From assembly GCF_018323885.1 (NCBI RefSeq), contig NZ_AP024585.1:310001-374000 (forward strand): DNA of 64,000 nucleotides. Direction: 5' to 3'. The notes beneath the pieces were generated by a model, which did not search any database, had not been told where the DNA came from, and saw only the letters and a list, made by a program, of their open reading frames with translations. The position numbers were made by a program, and so were the translations under genes. Origin of the DNA: Citrobacter amalonaticus (GTDB lineage: Bacteria; Pseudomonadota; Gammaproteobacteria; Enterobacterales; Enterobacteriaceae). Positions 37,713 to 52,064 of the stretch are shown here, one piece after another (the first letter of the stretch is position 1; every line of letters begins with the position of its first letter).

Positions 37713-38819
37713 ATGAAAAATGTTGGTTTTATCGGCTGGCGCGGTATGGTCGGCTCTGTTCTCATGCAACGCATGGTTGAAGAGCGCGACTTCGACGCCA
37801 TTCGCCCTGTTTTCTTTTCAACTTCCCAGCTTGGGCAGGCCGCGCCGACGTTCGGCGGTACCTCGACCGGCACACTTCAGGACGCTTTCGATCTGGACGC
37901 GCTGAAAGCGCTCGATATCATTGTGACCTGTCAGGGCGGCGATTATACCAACGAAATCTATCCAAAGCTTCGTGAAAGCGGATGGCAGGGTTACTGGATT
38001 GACGCGGCCTCTGCGCTGCGCATGAAAGATGACGCTATCATTATCCTCGACCCGGTTAACCAGGATGTTATCACCCGGGGCCTGAACAACGGGATTAAAA
38101 CCTTCGTCGGCGGTAACTGTACCGTTAGCCTGATGCTGATGTCGTTGGGCGGTCTGTTTGCCCATGACCTGGTGGACTGGGTGTCGGTCGCGACCTACCA
38201 GGCGGCCTCCGGCGGCGGCGCGCGTCATATGCGCGAATTGCTCAACCAGATGGGCCAGTTGCATAACTACGTCGCTGATGAACTGGCAACGCCTTCCTCC
38301 GCTATTCTCGATATCGAACGCAAAGTTACCCAACTGACTCGTAGCGGCGAACTGCCGGTAGATAACTTTGGCGTCCCGCTGGCAGGTAGCCTGATTCCGT
38401 GGATCGACAAACAGCTTGATAACGGCCAGAGTCGCGAAGAGTGGAAAGGCCAGGCGGAAACTAACAAAATCCTTGATACCTCATCCGTCATTCCGGTCGA
38501 TGGCCTGTGCGTGCGCGTTGGCGCGCTGCGTTGCCACAGCCAGGCGTTCACTATCAAACTGAAAAAAGACGTTTCCATTCCGACCGTGGAAGAACTGCTG
38601 GCGGCTCACAATCCGTGGGCGAAAGTGGTGCCAAACGATCGGGATATCACCATGCGTGAGTTAACCCCAGCGGCCGTTACCGGCACGTTGACCACGCCAG
38701 TTGGCCGTTTGCGTAAGCTGAACATGGGACCGGAGTTCCTGTCAGCCTTTACGGTAGGCGACCAGTTGCTCTGGGGGGCTGCAGAGCCGTTGCGACGTAT
38801 GTTGCGCCATCTGGCGTAA
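37713..38819 (+). CDS. asd: Aspartate-semialdehyde dehydrogenase
   Basis: The 368-residue NADPH enzyme reduces aspartyl phosphate to aspartate semialdehyde, the branch point to diaminopimelate, lysine, threonine and methionine. The N-terminal [11 protein letters not shown] nucleotide motif is at 8-18 and the catalytic cysteine lies in GGNCTVSLM (about residue 136). One residue is inserted relative to E. coli in FGGTSTGTL near 50. Start ATG 37713 follows GCAGGAAAAA. No lysine riboswitch was seen in the 190-base leader. Confidence 0.97.
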   Translation: MKNVGFIGWRGMVGSVLMQRMVEERDFDAIRPVFFSTSQLGQAAPTFGGTSTGTLQDAFDLDALKALDIIVTCQGGDYTNEIYPKLRESGWQGYWIDAASALRMKDDAIIILDPVNQDVITRGLNNGIKTFVGGNCTVSLMLMSLGGLFAHDLVDWVSVATYQAASGGGARHMRELLNQMGQLHNYVADELATPSSAILDIERKVTQLTRSGELPVDNFGVPLAGSLIPWIDKQLDNGQSREEWKGQAETNKILDTSSVIPVDGLCVRVGALRCHSQAFTIKLKKDVSIPTVEELLAAHNPWAKVVPNDRDITMRELTPAAVTGTLTTPVGRLRKLNMGPEFLSAFTVGDQLLWGAAEPLRRMLRHLA

Positions 38820-38833
38820 TCGCGTTGGTTTAC

Positions 38834-38858
38834 AAGGGGTGCTGAGTCACCCCTTTTT
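38834..38858 (+). terminator. asd terminator
   Basis: AAGGGGTG (38834-38841) pairs with CACCCCTT (38848-38855) followed by a T-run. The remaining stretch to glgB (to 39086) contains no gene. Confidence 0.85.
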
Positions 38859-39086
38859 ATGCGTAAAAAAGGAGTAAACGCAAATGTATAGTCTTTATGC
38901 AGGAGTTAATGAAAGTGTTGGCTATTCTTTAAGGGTGTCCTGATCTCAGTATCAGGGCTTTACCTGAAGGTAGGACGGGGCAGAGAGGATGCACAATTGT
39001 GCTGCACCGTTCAGGTCAAAAAAAGTGTCGCTGACTGATGTCGAAAATCAGTTGGAGGAGTGACACCAAAAAACAGGATGAAAACC

Positions 39087-41273
39087 ATGTCCGATCGTAT
39101 CGATAGAGACGTGATTAATGCGCTAATCGCAGGCCATTTTGCGGATCCTTTTTCCGTACTCGGTATGCACCAGACCTCAGCCGGACTCGAAGTCCGCGCG
39201 CTTTTACCTGACGCCACTGAAGTGTGGGTGATCGAACCTAAAACCGGGCGCAAAGTCGGCAAACTGGACTGCCTCGACTCACGCGGTTTTTTCAGCGGTG
39301 TATTACCTCGCCGTAAAAATCCTTTTCGTTACCAGCTCGCTGTTGTCTGGCACGGCCAGCAAAATCTGATTGATGATCCCTACCGTTTTGGTCCTCTTAT
39401 TCAGGATATGGATGCCTGGCTGCTGTCGGAAGGCACCCATTTGCGTCCGTATGAAACGCTGGGGGCGCATGCGGACACCATGGATGGCGTCACGGGTACC
39501 CGTTTCTCCGTCTGGGCGCCGAATGCGCGCCGCGTTTCCGTAGTCGGACAATTTAACTTCTGGGATGGTCGCCGTCACCCGATGCGTCTGCGCAAAGAAA
39601 GCGGCATCTGGGAACTGTTTATCCCCGGCGCACAGCATGGTCAGCTCTACAAATATGAGATGATCGACGCCAACGGTAATCTGCGGGTGAAAGCCGACCC
39701 TTACGCCTTTGAAGCACAGATGCGTCCGGAAACGGCCTCGCTTATTTGCGGTCTGCCCGAAAAAGTGGAACAGACCGAGGCGCGCAAAAAAGCGAACCAG
39801 TTTGACGCGCCAATCTCCATTTATGAAGTCCATCTGGGCTCGTGGCGTCGCCATACCGATAACAACTTCTGGCTGAGCTATCGCGAGCTGGCTGACCAGC
39901 TCATCCCGTACGTGAAATGGATGGGCTTTACCCATCTCGAACTGCTGCCGGTGAATGAGCATCCGTTTGACGGCAGTTGGGGTTATCAGCCAACGGGACT
40001 TTATGCGCCAACGCGTCGTTTTGGCACGCGCGATGATTTCCGTTATTTCGTGAACGCCGCGCATCAGGCGGGCTTGAACGTCATCCTTGACTGGGTGCCG
40101 GGCCACTTTCCGTCGGATGATTTTGCTCTCGCGGAGTTCGATGGCACCAAACTGTACGAGCATAGCGACCCGCGCGAAGGGTATCACCAGGACTGGAACA
40201 CGCTGATCTACAACTACGGTCGTCGTGAAGTCAGTAACTATCTGGTGGGCAACGCCCTGTACTGGATTGAACGCTTTGGTATTGACGCCCTGCGCGTGGA
40301 TGCCGTGGCGTCGATGATTTATCGCGATTACAGTCGCAAAGAGGGCGAGTGGATCCCGAATGAATTCGGCGGCCGCGAAAACCTGGAAGCGATTGAGTTT
40401 TTACGCAATACCAACCGCATTCTCGGTGAGCAGGTGCCGGGGGCGGTGAGCATGGCGGAAGAGTCGACGGATTTCGCGGGCGTCTCCCGACCGCAGGATA
40501 TGGGCGGTCTGGGTTTCTGGTACAAGTGGAACCTTGGCTGGATGCACGACACCCTCGATTACATGAAGCTGGATCCGGTTTATCGTCAATATCATCACGA
40601 TAAGCTGACCTTCGGCATGCTCTACAACTATACCGAAAACTTCGTTCTGCCGTTGTCGCATGACGAAGTGGTCCACGGTAAGAAATCGATTCTCGACCGC
40701 ATGCCGGGCGACGCGTGGCAGAAATTTGCCAACCTGCGCGCTTACTATGGCTGGATGTGGGCCTTCCCGGGTAAAAAACTGCTGTTTATGGGCAACGAAT
40801 TCGCTCAGGGGCGCGAGTGGAACCATGACGCCAGCCTTGACTGGCATTTGCTGGAAGGCGGCGACAACTGGCACCACGGTGTGCAGCGTCTGGTGCGCGA
40901 CCTCAACCTGACCTATCGTCACCACAAAGCGTTACATGAGCTCGACTTTGACCCTTACGGCTTCGAATGGCTGGTTGTCGATGATAAAGAACGTTCAGTA
41001 CTGATTTTTGTCCGTCGCGATAAGGTCGGGAACGAAATTATCGTCGCCAGCAACTTCACGCCGGTGCCGCGTCACGATTACCGCTTTGGCGTCAATCAGC
41101 CGGGTAAATGGCGCGAAATTCTCAATACTGACTCGATGCACTACCACGGCAGCAATGCCGGGAACGGCGGGGCGGTCCATACCGATGAGATTTCCAGCCA
41201 CGGACGCCCGCAATCCCTGAGTCTGACGCTGCCGCCGCTGTCGACAATCTGGCTGGTTCGGGAGGCGGAATGA
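39087..41273 (+). CDS. glgB: GlgB, glycogen branching enzyme
   Basis: The 728-residue GH13 enzyme makes alpha-1,6 branches. An N-terminal pair of CBM48-like domains reaches about residue 230, followed by the TIM barrel with [10 protein letters not shown] (nucleophile Asp about 405), MAEEST (acid Glu about 458) and LSHDEVVHG (Asp about 526), then a C-terminal beta domain. ATG 39087 gives MSDRIDRDV, the E. coli start. First gene of glgBXCAP, overlapping glgX by 4 bases. Confidence 0.97.
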   Translation: MSDRIDRDVINALIAGHFADPFSVLGMHQTSAGLEVRALLPDATEVWVIEPKTGRKVGKLDCLDSRGFFSGVLPRRKNPFRYQLAVVWHGQQNLIDDPYRFGPLIQDMDAWLLSEGTHLRPYETLGAHADTMDGVTGTRFSVWAPNARRVSVVGQFNFWDGRRHPMRLRKESGIWELFIPGAQHGQLYKYEMIDANGNLRVKADPYAFEAQMRPETASLICGLPEKVEQTEARKKANQFDAPISIYEVHLGSWRRHTDNNFWLSYRELADQLIPYVKWMGFTHLELLPVNEHPFDGSWGYQPTGLYAPTRRFGTRDDFRYFVNAAHQAGLNVILDWVPGHFPSDDFALAEFDGTKLYEHSDPREGYHQDWNTLIYNYGRREVSNYLVGNALYWIERFGIDALRVDAVASMIYRDYSRKEGEWIPNEFGGRENLEAIEFLRNTNRILGEQVPGAVSMAEESTDFAGVSRPQDMGGLGFWYKWNLGWMHDTLDYMKLDPVYRQYHHDKLTFGMLYNYTENFVLPLSHDEVVHGKKSILDRMPGDAWQKFANLRAYYGWMWAFPGKKLLFMGNEFAQGREWNHDASLDWHLLEGGDNWHHGVQRLVRDLNLTYRHHKALHELDFDPYGFEWLVVDDKERSVLIFVRRDKVGNEIIVASNFTPVPRHDYRFGVNQPGKWREILNTDSMHYHGSNAGNGGAVHTDEISSHGRPQSLSLTLPPLSTIWLVREAE

Positions 41274-43243
41274 CGCAACTGGTTGCCGGTAACGCCACAC
41301 CGCATGGCGCAACGTATGACGGACATGGCGTGAATTTCACGCTCTTTTCCGCCCATGCCGAGCGCGTTGAGCTGTGTGTGTTTGACGCGTCGGGCAATGA
41401 GCAGCGCTACGACCTGCCAGCGCGCACCGGAGATGTCTGGCACGGCTATCTGGCCGACGCCCGTCCCGGTCTGCGTTATGGCTACCGCGTGCATGGGACG
41501 TGGCAGCCAGCGCAGGGTCACTGGTTTAATCCGGCTAAGCTGTTGATTGATCCCTGCGCGCGTCGCGTAGAGGGCGACCTGAAAGATGACCCGCTGATGC
41601 ATGCGGGTTATGACCAGCCGGATCATCGCGATAACGTCGCCATTGCGCCGAAGTGCGTGGTGACCGTCGATCGCTATGACTGGGAAGACGATGCCCCGCC
41701 GCGCACGCCGTGGGGCAATACCGTCATCTATGAGGCACATGTCAAAGGTTTAACCTACCTGCATCCGCAAATCCCGGCAGAGATTCGCGGCACGTACCAC
41801 GCGCTTGGTCATCCGGTGATGATCGATTATCTGAAGCATTTGGGGATTACCGCGCTGGAATTGTTGCCCGTGGCGCATTTCGCCAGTGAACCGCGTTTAC
41901 AACGGCTGGGGTTGTCGAACTATTGGGGCTACAACCCCGTCGCGCTGTTTGCGCTGCATCCAGCCTATGCCTGCTCGCCAGAGACGGCACTGGATGAATT
42001 TCGCGATGCTGTTAAGGCGCTGCACAAAGCCGGCATTGAGGTCATTCTCGACATTGTACTCAACCACAGCGCTGAGCTGGATCGGGACGGGCCGCTCATC
42101 TCCCTGCGCGGAATCGACAACCGTAGCTATTATTGGATCAGAGAGGATGGTGATTATCACAACTGGACCGGTTGCGGTAACACGCTCAATCTCAGCCATC
42201 CTTGCGTGGTGGAGTATGCCCTTGAATGCCTGCGTTACTGGGTTGAAACCTGCCATGTCGATGGTTTTCGTTTTGATCTGGCATCGGTGATGGGGCGTAC
42301 GCCGGCGTTTAGCCAGGATGCACCATTGTTTACCGCCATCAAACAGTGCCCGGTGCTGTCCGGCGTTAAGCTTATCGCTGAACCCTGGGATATCGGGGCC
42401 GGTGGGTATCAGGTGGGGAATTTCCCTGCGCCGTTCGCGGAGTGGAACGATCATTTTCGCGATGCGTCACGCCGCTTCTGGCTACAGCGCAATGTGTCGC
42501 TCGGCGAGTTTGCCGGGCGTTTTGCGGCCTCCAGCGACGTGTTTAAGCGCGATGGACGCAAACCTTCCGCTTCCGTCAATCTGGTCACCGCGCATGACGG
42601 TTTTACGCTCAGAGACTGCGTTTGTTTCAATCAGAAACACAATGAGGCAAACGGAGAGGAAAATCGGGACGGAACCGACAATAACCATAGCAATAATCAT
42701 GGTAAAGAAGGATTAGGCGGCACTCTGGAGGTCGTCGAACGTCGCCGCGACAGCATTCATGCGTTGCTGACGACGCTTTTACTTTCTCAGGGAACGCCCA
42801 TGTTACTGGCCGGTGATGAACACGGACACAGTCAGCATGGCAACAACAACGCCTATTGCCAGGACAATGCGTTGACCTGGCTGGACTGGTCGCAGGCGAG
42901 CGGGGGATTAATCGATTTTACCGCCGCATTAATCAAACTGCGCCAGCAAATCCCGGCGCTGGTGGGAGACTACTGGTGGGAAGAGGGAGATGGCAACGTG
43001 CGCTGGCTTAATCGCTACGCGCAACCACTGAGTGCGGATGAATGGCAAAACGGGCCAATGCAGATACAAATCCTGCTGTCGGATCGTTTTCTTATTGCCA
43101 TCAATGCCGCGCTTGATACTGCTGAAATTGTTTTACCTGAAGGGGAATGGCGCGCTGTTCCCCCGTTTGCCGGAGAGGATAATCCGGTAATTACGGCTGT
43201 CTGGCCGGGACCTGCGCACGGACTGTGTGTGTTCCAGAGATGA
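41270..43243 (+). CDS. glgX: GlgX, glycogen debranching enzyme
   Basis: The 657-residue GH13 isoamylase-type enzyme removes short alpha-1,6 stubs left by Glg[14 protein letters not shown] (nucleophile Asp about 336) and [10 protein letters not shown] (acid Glu about 371) are visible, with VTAHDGFTL carrying the third carboxylate near 442. The start overlaps glgB; 17 bases separate it from glgC. Confidence 0.97.
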   Translation: MTQLVAGNATPHGATYDGHGVNFTLFSAHAERVELCVFDASGNEQRYDLPARTGDVWHGYLADARPGLRYGYRVHGTWQPAQGHWFNPAKLLIDPCARRVEGDLKDDPLMHAGYDQPDHRDNVAIAPKCVVTVDRYDWEDDAPPRTPWGNTVIYEAHVKGLTYLHPQIPAEIRGTYHALGHPVMIDYLKHLGITALELLPVAHFASEPRLQRLGLSNYWGYNPVALFALHPAYACSPETALDEFRDAVKALHKAGIEVILDIVLNHSAELDRDGPLISLRGIDNRSYYWIREDGDYHNWTGCGNTLNLSHPCVVEYALECLRYWVETCHVDGFRFDLASVMGRTPAFSQDAPLFTAIKQCPVLSGVKLIAEPWDIGAGGYQVGNFPAPFAEWNDHFRDASRRFWLQRNVSLGEFAGRFAASSDVFKRDGRKPSASVNLVTAHDGFTLRDCVCFNQKHNEANGEENRDGTDNNHSNNHGKEGLGGTLEVVERRRDSIHALLTTLLLSQGTPMLLAGDEHGHSQHGNNNAYCQDNALTWLDWSQASGGLIDFTAALIKLRQQIPALVGDYWWEEGDGNVRWLNRYAQPLSADEWQNGPMQIQILLSDRFLIAINAALDTAEIVLPEGEWRAVPPFAGEDNPVITAVWPGPAHGLCVFQR

Positions 43244-43260
43244 TCAAAAAGGAGTTAGTC

Positions 43261-44553
43261 ATGGTGAGTTTAGAGAAGAATGATCGTTTAATGTTGGCGC
43301 GCCAGTTGCCGTTGAAATCGGTTGCCCTGATTCTGGCGGGCGGACGTGGCACTCGTCTGAAAGATTTAACCAACAAACGTGCAAAACCGGCCGTTCACTT
43401 TGGTGGTAAGTTTCGCATTATTGATTTTGCGTTATCCAACTGTCTTAACTCCGGGATCCGCCGTATTGGCGTCATCACGCAATATCAATCTCACACTCTG
43501 GTACAGCATATTCAGCGTGGTTGGTCGTTCTTCAGCGAGGAGATGAATGAATTTGTCGATTTGCTGCCTGCTCAACAAAGAATGCAGGGCGAAAACTGGT
43601 ATCGCGGCACGGCGGATGCGGTGACGCAGAACCTGGATATCATCCGTCGCTATAAGGCGGAATATGTGGTGATCCTGGCGGGTGACCATATCTATAAGCA
43701 AGATTACTCCCGCATGCTGATCGACCACGTCGAGAAAGGCGCGCGCTGCACCGTCGCCTGTATGCCGGTGCCGATCGAAGAGGCCAGCGCGTTCGGCGTA
43801 ATGGCGGTCGATGAAAACGATAAGATTATTGAGTTCGTGGAAAAACCGGCGAACCCACCCGCCATGCCAGGCGATGCCACGAAATCGCTCGCCAGCATGG
43901 GGATCTACATTTTTGATGCTGATTACCTTTATGAGTTGCTGGAAAAGGATGACAGCGACGAAGGTTCAAGCCATGACTTCGGCAAAGATATTATTCCGAC
44001 AGTCACCAAAGCTGGCATGGCTTATGCACATCCTTTCCCGTTGTCCTGCGTTCAGTCGGATCCTGAGTCCGAGCCGTACTGGCGTGACGTCGGAACGCTG
44101 GAAGCCTACTGGAAAGCAAACCTCGATCTGGCATCCGTGACCCCGGAACTGGATATGTACGATCAGAACTGGCCGATTCGCACCCACATGGAATCGCTAC
44201 CGCCGGCGAAATTTGTGCAGGACCGCTCGGGAAGCCACGGCATGACGCTGAACTCACTGGTTTCGGGCGGCTGTATTATTTCCGGTTCCGTCGTAGTGCA
44301 GTCCGTTCTGTTCCCGCGCGTGCGGGTGAATTCATTCTGTAATATTGATTCGGCAGTGTTGTTACCTGAAGTCTGGGTTGGCCGCTCATGTCGCTTGCGC
44401 CGCTGCATTATCGATCGCGCCTGCGTTATCCCTGAAGGCATGGTGATTGGCGAAAATGCGGAAGAAGATGCCCGTCGCTTCTACCGCTCCGAGGAAGGCA
44501 TTGTGCTGGTGACGCGCGAAATGTTGCGCAAACTGCAGGTCAAACAGGAGTGA
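43261..44553 (+). CDS. glgC: GlgC, ADP-glucose pyrophosphorylase
   Basis: The 430-residue enzyme makes ADP-glucose from glucose-1-phosphate and ATP and is the allosteric control point of glycogen synthesis. [15 protein letters not shown] (about 23-37) is the nucleotide motif, [13 protein letters not shown] (about 38-50) carries activator-site residues, and a left-handed beta-helix follows from about 315. ATG 43261 follows AAGGAG and gives MVSLEKND; an upstream in-frame start overlapping glgX was rejected. Confidence 0.97.
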   Translation: MVSLEKNDRLMLARQLPLKSVALILAGGRGTRLKDLTNKRAKPAVHFGGKFRIIDFALSNCLNSGIRRIGVITQYQSHTLVQHIQRGWSFFSEEMNEFVDLLPAQQRMQGENWYRGTADAVTQNLDIIRRYKAEYVVILAGDHIYKQDYSRMLIDHVEKGARCTVACMPVPIEEASAFGVMAVDENDKIIEFVEKPANPPAMPGDATKSLASMGIYIFDADYLYELLEKDDSDEGSSHDFGKDIIPTVTKAGMAYAHPFPLSCVQSDPESEPYWRDVGTLEAYWKANLDLASVTPELDMYDQNWPIRTHMESLPPAKFVQDRSGSHGMTLNSLVSGGCIISGSVVVQSVLFPRVRVNSFCNIDSAVLLPEVWVGRSCRLRRCIIDRACVIPEGMVIGENAEEDARRFYRSEEGIVLVTREMLRKLQVKQE

Positions 44554-44555
44554 GA

Positions 44556-48456
<3,901 letters not shown>

Positions 48457-48470
48457 GTCGTCATGTTAAA

Positions 48471-48495
48471 AAAGGAGCCTTCGGGCTCCTTTTTT
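48471..48495 (+). terminator. glgP terminator
   Basis: AAAGGAGCC and GGCTCCTTT form a 9-base stem with a TTC-type loop, followed by further T residues. It closes glgBXCAP. Confidence 0.92.
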
Positions 48496-48557
48496 GTGCG
48501 CGGTGATTGCGCATTGATATGGAATAATAACCGTCTGCTGGTGTATAGTGTCCGAGG

Positions 48558-48575
48558 AATTAATTATAATTAATT
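48558..48575. promoter_or_regulatory. Perfect AT palindrome just upstream of the IclR-type gene
   Basis: An 18-base perfect palindrome made only of A and T (arm AATTAATTA) ends 9 bases before the start codon of the regulator gene, where a ribosome site would lie. It could be an autoregulatory operator or simply AT-rich promoter DNA. Confidence 0.4.
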
Positions 48576-48584
48576 GATAAGTAT

Positions 48585-49340
48585 ATGAAAAAAATCACAA
48601 CATCGATTCCTGCCCTCGACAAAATTATGCGCGTCTTCGCTTATCTGATGGAATGCGATGGCGCGACGTTCACGCAAATTCATCAAAATTCAGGAATCGC
48701 AAAAAGCAGTACCTCCTCTTTACTGACGGGCATGGTTGCGCATGGCTTATTGCGTCAGGAAAAAGACAAATATTATCTTGGGTTACGGCTCTACGAATTA
48801 GGGAATAAAGCCGCTGAACAGTACGATATTAAAAAAATCGCGCTGCCCGTACTGGAAGAAATTCGTAATGCGACGGGTTTAACCTGCCATCTTGGCGTAC
48901 TTGAAGGCGACTCTCCTATTTATCTTCTCAAGCTGGAAAGCCCACAGGCAATTGTGATCCGTAGTTGGGAGGGCAAGCGCCTTTCGCTGCACAGTTCTGG
49001 TCTGGGGAAAGTGCTGATTGCCTGGCTTAATTCGGAAGAGCTGGATGAGTTGCTGCCGCCCGATCAGGTTCTGACGCGCTATACCGAAACGACGATTACC
49101 GATGTGGATATCCTCAAGCAGGAATTAGCCGGGATCCGTCAGCGCGGTTGGGGCTATGATAACGAAGAAGATTCTTTAGGCGTCCGTTGTATCGCGGTGC
49201 CCATATTTAATGCCGAAGGGAAGGTGGTGGCGGCCTTGAGTGTGTCAGGCGTCGCGTTCCAGATCCCGGATGATAAACGAGAAACGCTTGCCATGCAGAT
49301 GATGGATGCCAGTCGTCGCCTGTCGTCGATGTTGCGCTAG
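48585..49340 (+). CDS. IclR-family transcriptional regulator
   Basis: The 251-residue protein has an N-terminal winged helix (about 8-66, with the recognition region HQNSGIAKSSTSSLLTGM at 32-49) and a C-terminal IclR effector domain (about 80-250). IclR, KdgR and the E. coli XynR/YagI and YjhI proteins share this form. It faces the transporter-dehydratase-aldolase operon convergently, and YagI/YjhI sit beside the similar yagEF and yjhHG genes. Its effector is therefore probably a sugar acid or its keto-deoxy product (inference). The gene has a poor ribosome site. Not present at this site in K-12. Confidence 0.88.
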   Translation: MKKITTSIPALDKIMRVFAYLMECDGATFTQIHQNSGIAKSSTSSLLTGMVAHGLLRQEKDKYYLGLRLYELGNKAAEQYDIKKIALPVLEEIRNATGLTCHLGVLEGDSPIYLLKLESPQAIVIRSWEGKRLSLHSSGLGKVLIAWLNSEELDELLPPDQVLTRYTETTITDVDILKQELAGIRQRGWGYDNEEDSLGVRCIAVPIFNAEGKVVAALSVSGVAFQIPDDKRETLAMQMMDASRRLSSMLR

Positions 49341-49356
49341 TCTTTTCGCTGCTAAA

Positions 49357-49380
49357 TGAAAAGGCGGGCGCTAAGCCCGC
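49357..49380 (-). terminator. Terminator of the sugar-acid operon
   Basis: GCGGGC (49364-49369) pairs with GCCCGC (49375-49380), followed on the minus strand by CCTTTTCATTT. It lies between the convergent IclR gene and the aldolase gene. Confidence 0.65.
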
Positions 49381-49389
49381 TGATGAGAG

Positions 49390-50292
49390 TTACAACCCGG
49401 CGCGCTGTAGAACCTTTTTCAGGCTGGTGATATGTGCCTCATTTGCCGGTTGCACTGGCGGCATGACCTCAACCGAGATATCAATGCCACTGAGTTGAAT
49501 GGCTTTTTTGATAATCCCGAAGAAAGGCGTATCCAGACTGTAAATAGTTGATAACGCAGACAGTCGACGTTGCAGGCGAAACAAGGTCTCATATTCTTTT
49601 TCGCGCCAGGCACGATAAATTCCACAGGTTAACTGCGGAGCAAAGTTAGCAGTTGCAGGGATCCCGCCATTTCCTCCCAGGATCAACGTGTCCATCATAT
49701 ATTCATCGTAACCAGAGAAAATAACAAAATCAGGGCGAATCGGTCGTACGGTATTGATGATTTCGCGAATATGGCTAATGTTATCCACGGTATCTTTAAT
49801 GCCAATGATATTGGGAATGTCATGTGCCAACCGGGTAATTAAATCAATGCTGAGATCCTGGCCGGTAAGCGCCGGAAAGTTATAGAGAATAACCGGCGTG
49901 TTGATACTTTCGGCGACAGTTTTGAAATGGTGATAAATATACTCATCGGTCAGTCGTGCATAATAAGGATTGAGGACCAGTACGGCATCGACTTCCAGAC
50001 TGTCAGCATGCCGACCGTAATCAATGACGTCTTGCGTGCTGGTACTGCTGATCCCTAACAACACCGGAATTCGATGATTGATATGTTGAACGCAAAACTC
50101 AGCGGCTTCCAGACGCTGCTCTTTTGTCATATGGCAGAACTCACCGCCGCTGCCAAGTAATAATACGCCGTTAACCTCGTTCGCAATAAGATGGTCAAGT
50201 AATGTCGCCATCCCTTTCTTATCTAATTTCCCCTGGGCATTAACAATGGTCGGAACAGGCGGAAAGACACCGTTGAATTTTTCAGTTTGCAT
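49390..50292 (-). CDS. DHDPS-family aldolase, YagE/YjhH-like (2-keto-3-deoxy sugar acid aldolase)
   Basis: The 300-residue TIM-barrel protein has the class I aldolase residues: Schiff-base lysine in IIGIKDT (Lys166), Tyr137 in LYNFP, and a GSGGEF motif at 47-52 in place of the GTTGE of true DapA, as in the E. coli keto-deoxy aldolases YagE and YjhH. It probably splits a 2-keto-3-deoxy acid to pyruvate and an aldehyde. The start MQTEKFNG at 50292 fits the family; an upstream in-frame ATG at 50340 would add 16 residues. Last gene of a three-gene leftward operon. Confidence 0.85.
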   Translation of the reverse strand: MQTEKFNGVFPPVPTIVNAQGKLDKKGMATLLDHLIANEVNGVLLLGSGGEFCHMTKEQRLEAAEFCVQHINHRIPVLLGISSTSTQDVIDYGRHADSLEVDAVLVLNPYYARLTDEYIYHHFKTVAESINTPVILYNFPALTGQDLSIDLITRLAHDIPNIIGIKDTVDNISHIREIINTVRPIRPDFVIFSGYDEYMMDTLILGGNGGIPATANFAPQLTCGIYRAWREKEYETLFRLQRRLSALSTIYSLDTPFFGIIKKAIQLSGIDISVEVMPPVQPANEAHITSLKKVLQRAGL

Positions 50293-50348
50293 AATGATTT
50301 TATCCTTAAAAGCAGGTGGGCTGGCGATAATGCCGCCCACCAGGGACG

Positions 50349-52064
50349 TTATTTAATCCAGGCTCCCGCCATTAATGAGGTTGCGTTGGTCGTAAATTGC
50401 TTAAAGACGCCGCGTCGATTTGAATAATCCGGTTTTGTCCAGTTTGTCCGACGGCGTTCAAGACAGTGTTGAATTTCTTCTTCTGTTTTGTACTCACCGT
50501 GAATACCCACAATGTTGAGCTTGCGCCCCTTGACGTCCATTTCGATGAGGTCGCCGTCTTCGACAAGCGCAATGGGACCGCCATCGGCGGCTTCCGGTGA
50601 AACATGGCCGACGCAAGGGCCGCTGGTTGCGCCGGAGAAACGACCATCGGTAATCAGGGCGACTTTGCCATCAAGACGTTTGTCGTAAACAATCGCGTCT
50701 GTGGTCATGAGCATCTCCGGTGCTCCCGAACCTTTAGCCCCTTCATAACGGATAAAAATGACATCACCCGGTTCGATGTGGTTATGAATAATGGCTTGTT
50801 GGGCATCCTCTTCCGAATTGAAAACGCGCGCAGGGCCGGTATGGTGGTGCATCTCTGGCGCGCAGGCGGCATATTTAATGACTGCGCCTTCTGGTGCGAT
50901 ATTGCCTTTTAACACGGCAATCGACCCTTTCTTGGTGGCGTTTTCCGGCTTACGAATCACCTCTTCCGGGCTGACCCGATAATTACTCAGATAACCGTGG
51001 TTGCGGGTAAAGAAACCGGACTGATGGAGCATTTCCAGGTTTTCCCCCAGCGTCCGGCCAGTCACCGTCAGGACATCCAGATCCAGATAGTCGCGAAGAT
51101 ACCATTGCACCATCGGCACGCCGCCCGCGAACCACATCATTTCAGTCACATACTGACCGCTGGGTTGAATGTTGGTGAGGTAAGGGATCTCATTGTTTAT
51201 CTGGTCAAACAACTCAGGTTTCAGTTCCCAACCCAGTTCATGGGCTATCGCCGGGAGATGGATCATGGCGTTGGTGCTGCCACCGATGGCGGCATGGACC
51301 TTAATGGCGTTTTCAAAGGCGGCAGGCGTGAGGATTTTATGCGTCGTGATATTTTTCTCTGCCAGGTATAACGCCTGATGACCGGCGTTTCGCGCGATGC
51401 GGCGAATTTCCGCCAATGTCGAGGGCAGCAATGCGCTTCCCGGTAAGGCAAGACCGAGCGCTTCAGACATGCACTGCATCGTGCTGGCGGTGCCCATAAA
51501 CTGGCACGCGCCTGCTGTCGGGCAACCGCACTGCTGCATGGCTTCCACCTGCTGGATGCCTATCTCGCCTTTCTTGAGTTTGGCGGTAATACCACCGAGA
51601 TCGGACGTGCTCATATTCGGTGCCGGACGCATTGAGCCGCCGGGGATATGCAGCATCGGTAGATTCAGGCGCGCAGCGGCGATCAGATGCGCCGGGATCG
51701 ATTTATCACAACTGGAGATCAAGATACCGGCATCGTATGGTACGACGGAAGCATGAATTTCGACCATGTTCGCGATAGCCTCACGGGAGGCTAAGATATA
51801 GTTCATCCCGTCATGACCCTGACCCCAGCCATCACAAATATCGGTCACGTGGTGACGAACGGCACGACCGCCGCTTTCGTGAATGCCTAAGACGGCTTCA
51901 TCGCCCAGATGATTAAGATGAAAGCTACCGGGATGACTTTCGCCATAGCAATCATCCACCAGAACCTGCAGTTTATTGACATCTTCTTTGGTGTAATTCA
52001 TCCCCAGACGCAGGGCGTCCAGTTGTGACCACAGGTCACGGGCGTGTTGGCATTTCTGACTCAT
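50349..52064 (-). CDS. IlvD/Edd-family dehydratase, probably sugar-acid dehydratase
   Basis: The 571-residue Fe-S dehydratase probably converts an aldonic acid to its 2-keto-3-deoxy form. Likely [2Fe-2S] ligands are Cys77 (TDICDGW), Cys119 (SSCDKS) and Cys187 (GACQFMGTAST), the three-cysteine pattern of IlvD and of the L-arabinonate/D-xylonate dehydratases. It is about 85 residues shorter than E. coli YagF/YjhG. True IlvD and Edd have their own operon contexts, so a dedicated sugar acid is more likely. It overlaps the transporter stop by 4 bases. Substrate not determined. Confidence 0.85.
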   Translation of the reverse strand: MSQKCQHARDLWSQLDALRLGMNYTKEDVNKLQVLVDDCYGESHPGSFHLNHLGDEAVLGIHESGGRAVRHHVTDICDGWGQGHDGMNYILASREAIANMVEIHASVVPYDAGILISSCDKSIPAHLIAAARLNLPMLHIPGGSMRPAPNMSTSDLGGITAKLKKGEIGIQQVEAMQQCGCPTAGACQFMGTASTMQCMSEALGLALPGSALLPSTLAEIRRIARNAGHQALYLAEKNITTHKILTPAAFENAIKVHAAIGGSTNAMIHLPAIAHELGWELKPELFDQINNEIPYLTNIQPSGQYVTEMMWFAGGVPMVQWYLRDYLDLDVLTVTGRTLGENLEMLHQSGFFTRNHGYLSNYRVSPEEVIRKPENATKKGSIAVLKGNIAPEGAVIKYAACAPEMHHHTGPARVFNSEEDAQQAIIHNHIEPGDVIFIRYEGAKGSGAPEMLMTTDAIVYDKRLDGKVALITDGRFSGATSGPCVGHVSPEAADGGPIALVEDGDLIEMDVKGRKLNIVGIHGEYKTEEEIQHCLERRRTNWTKPDYSNRRGVFKQFTTNATSLMAGAWIK

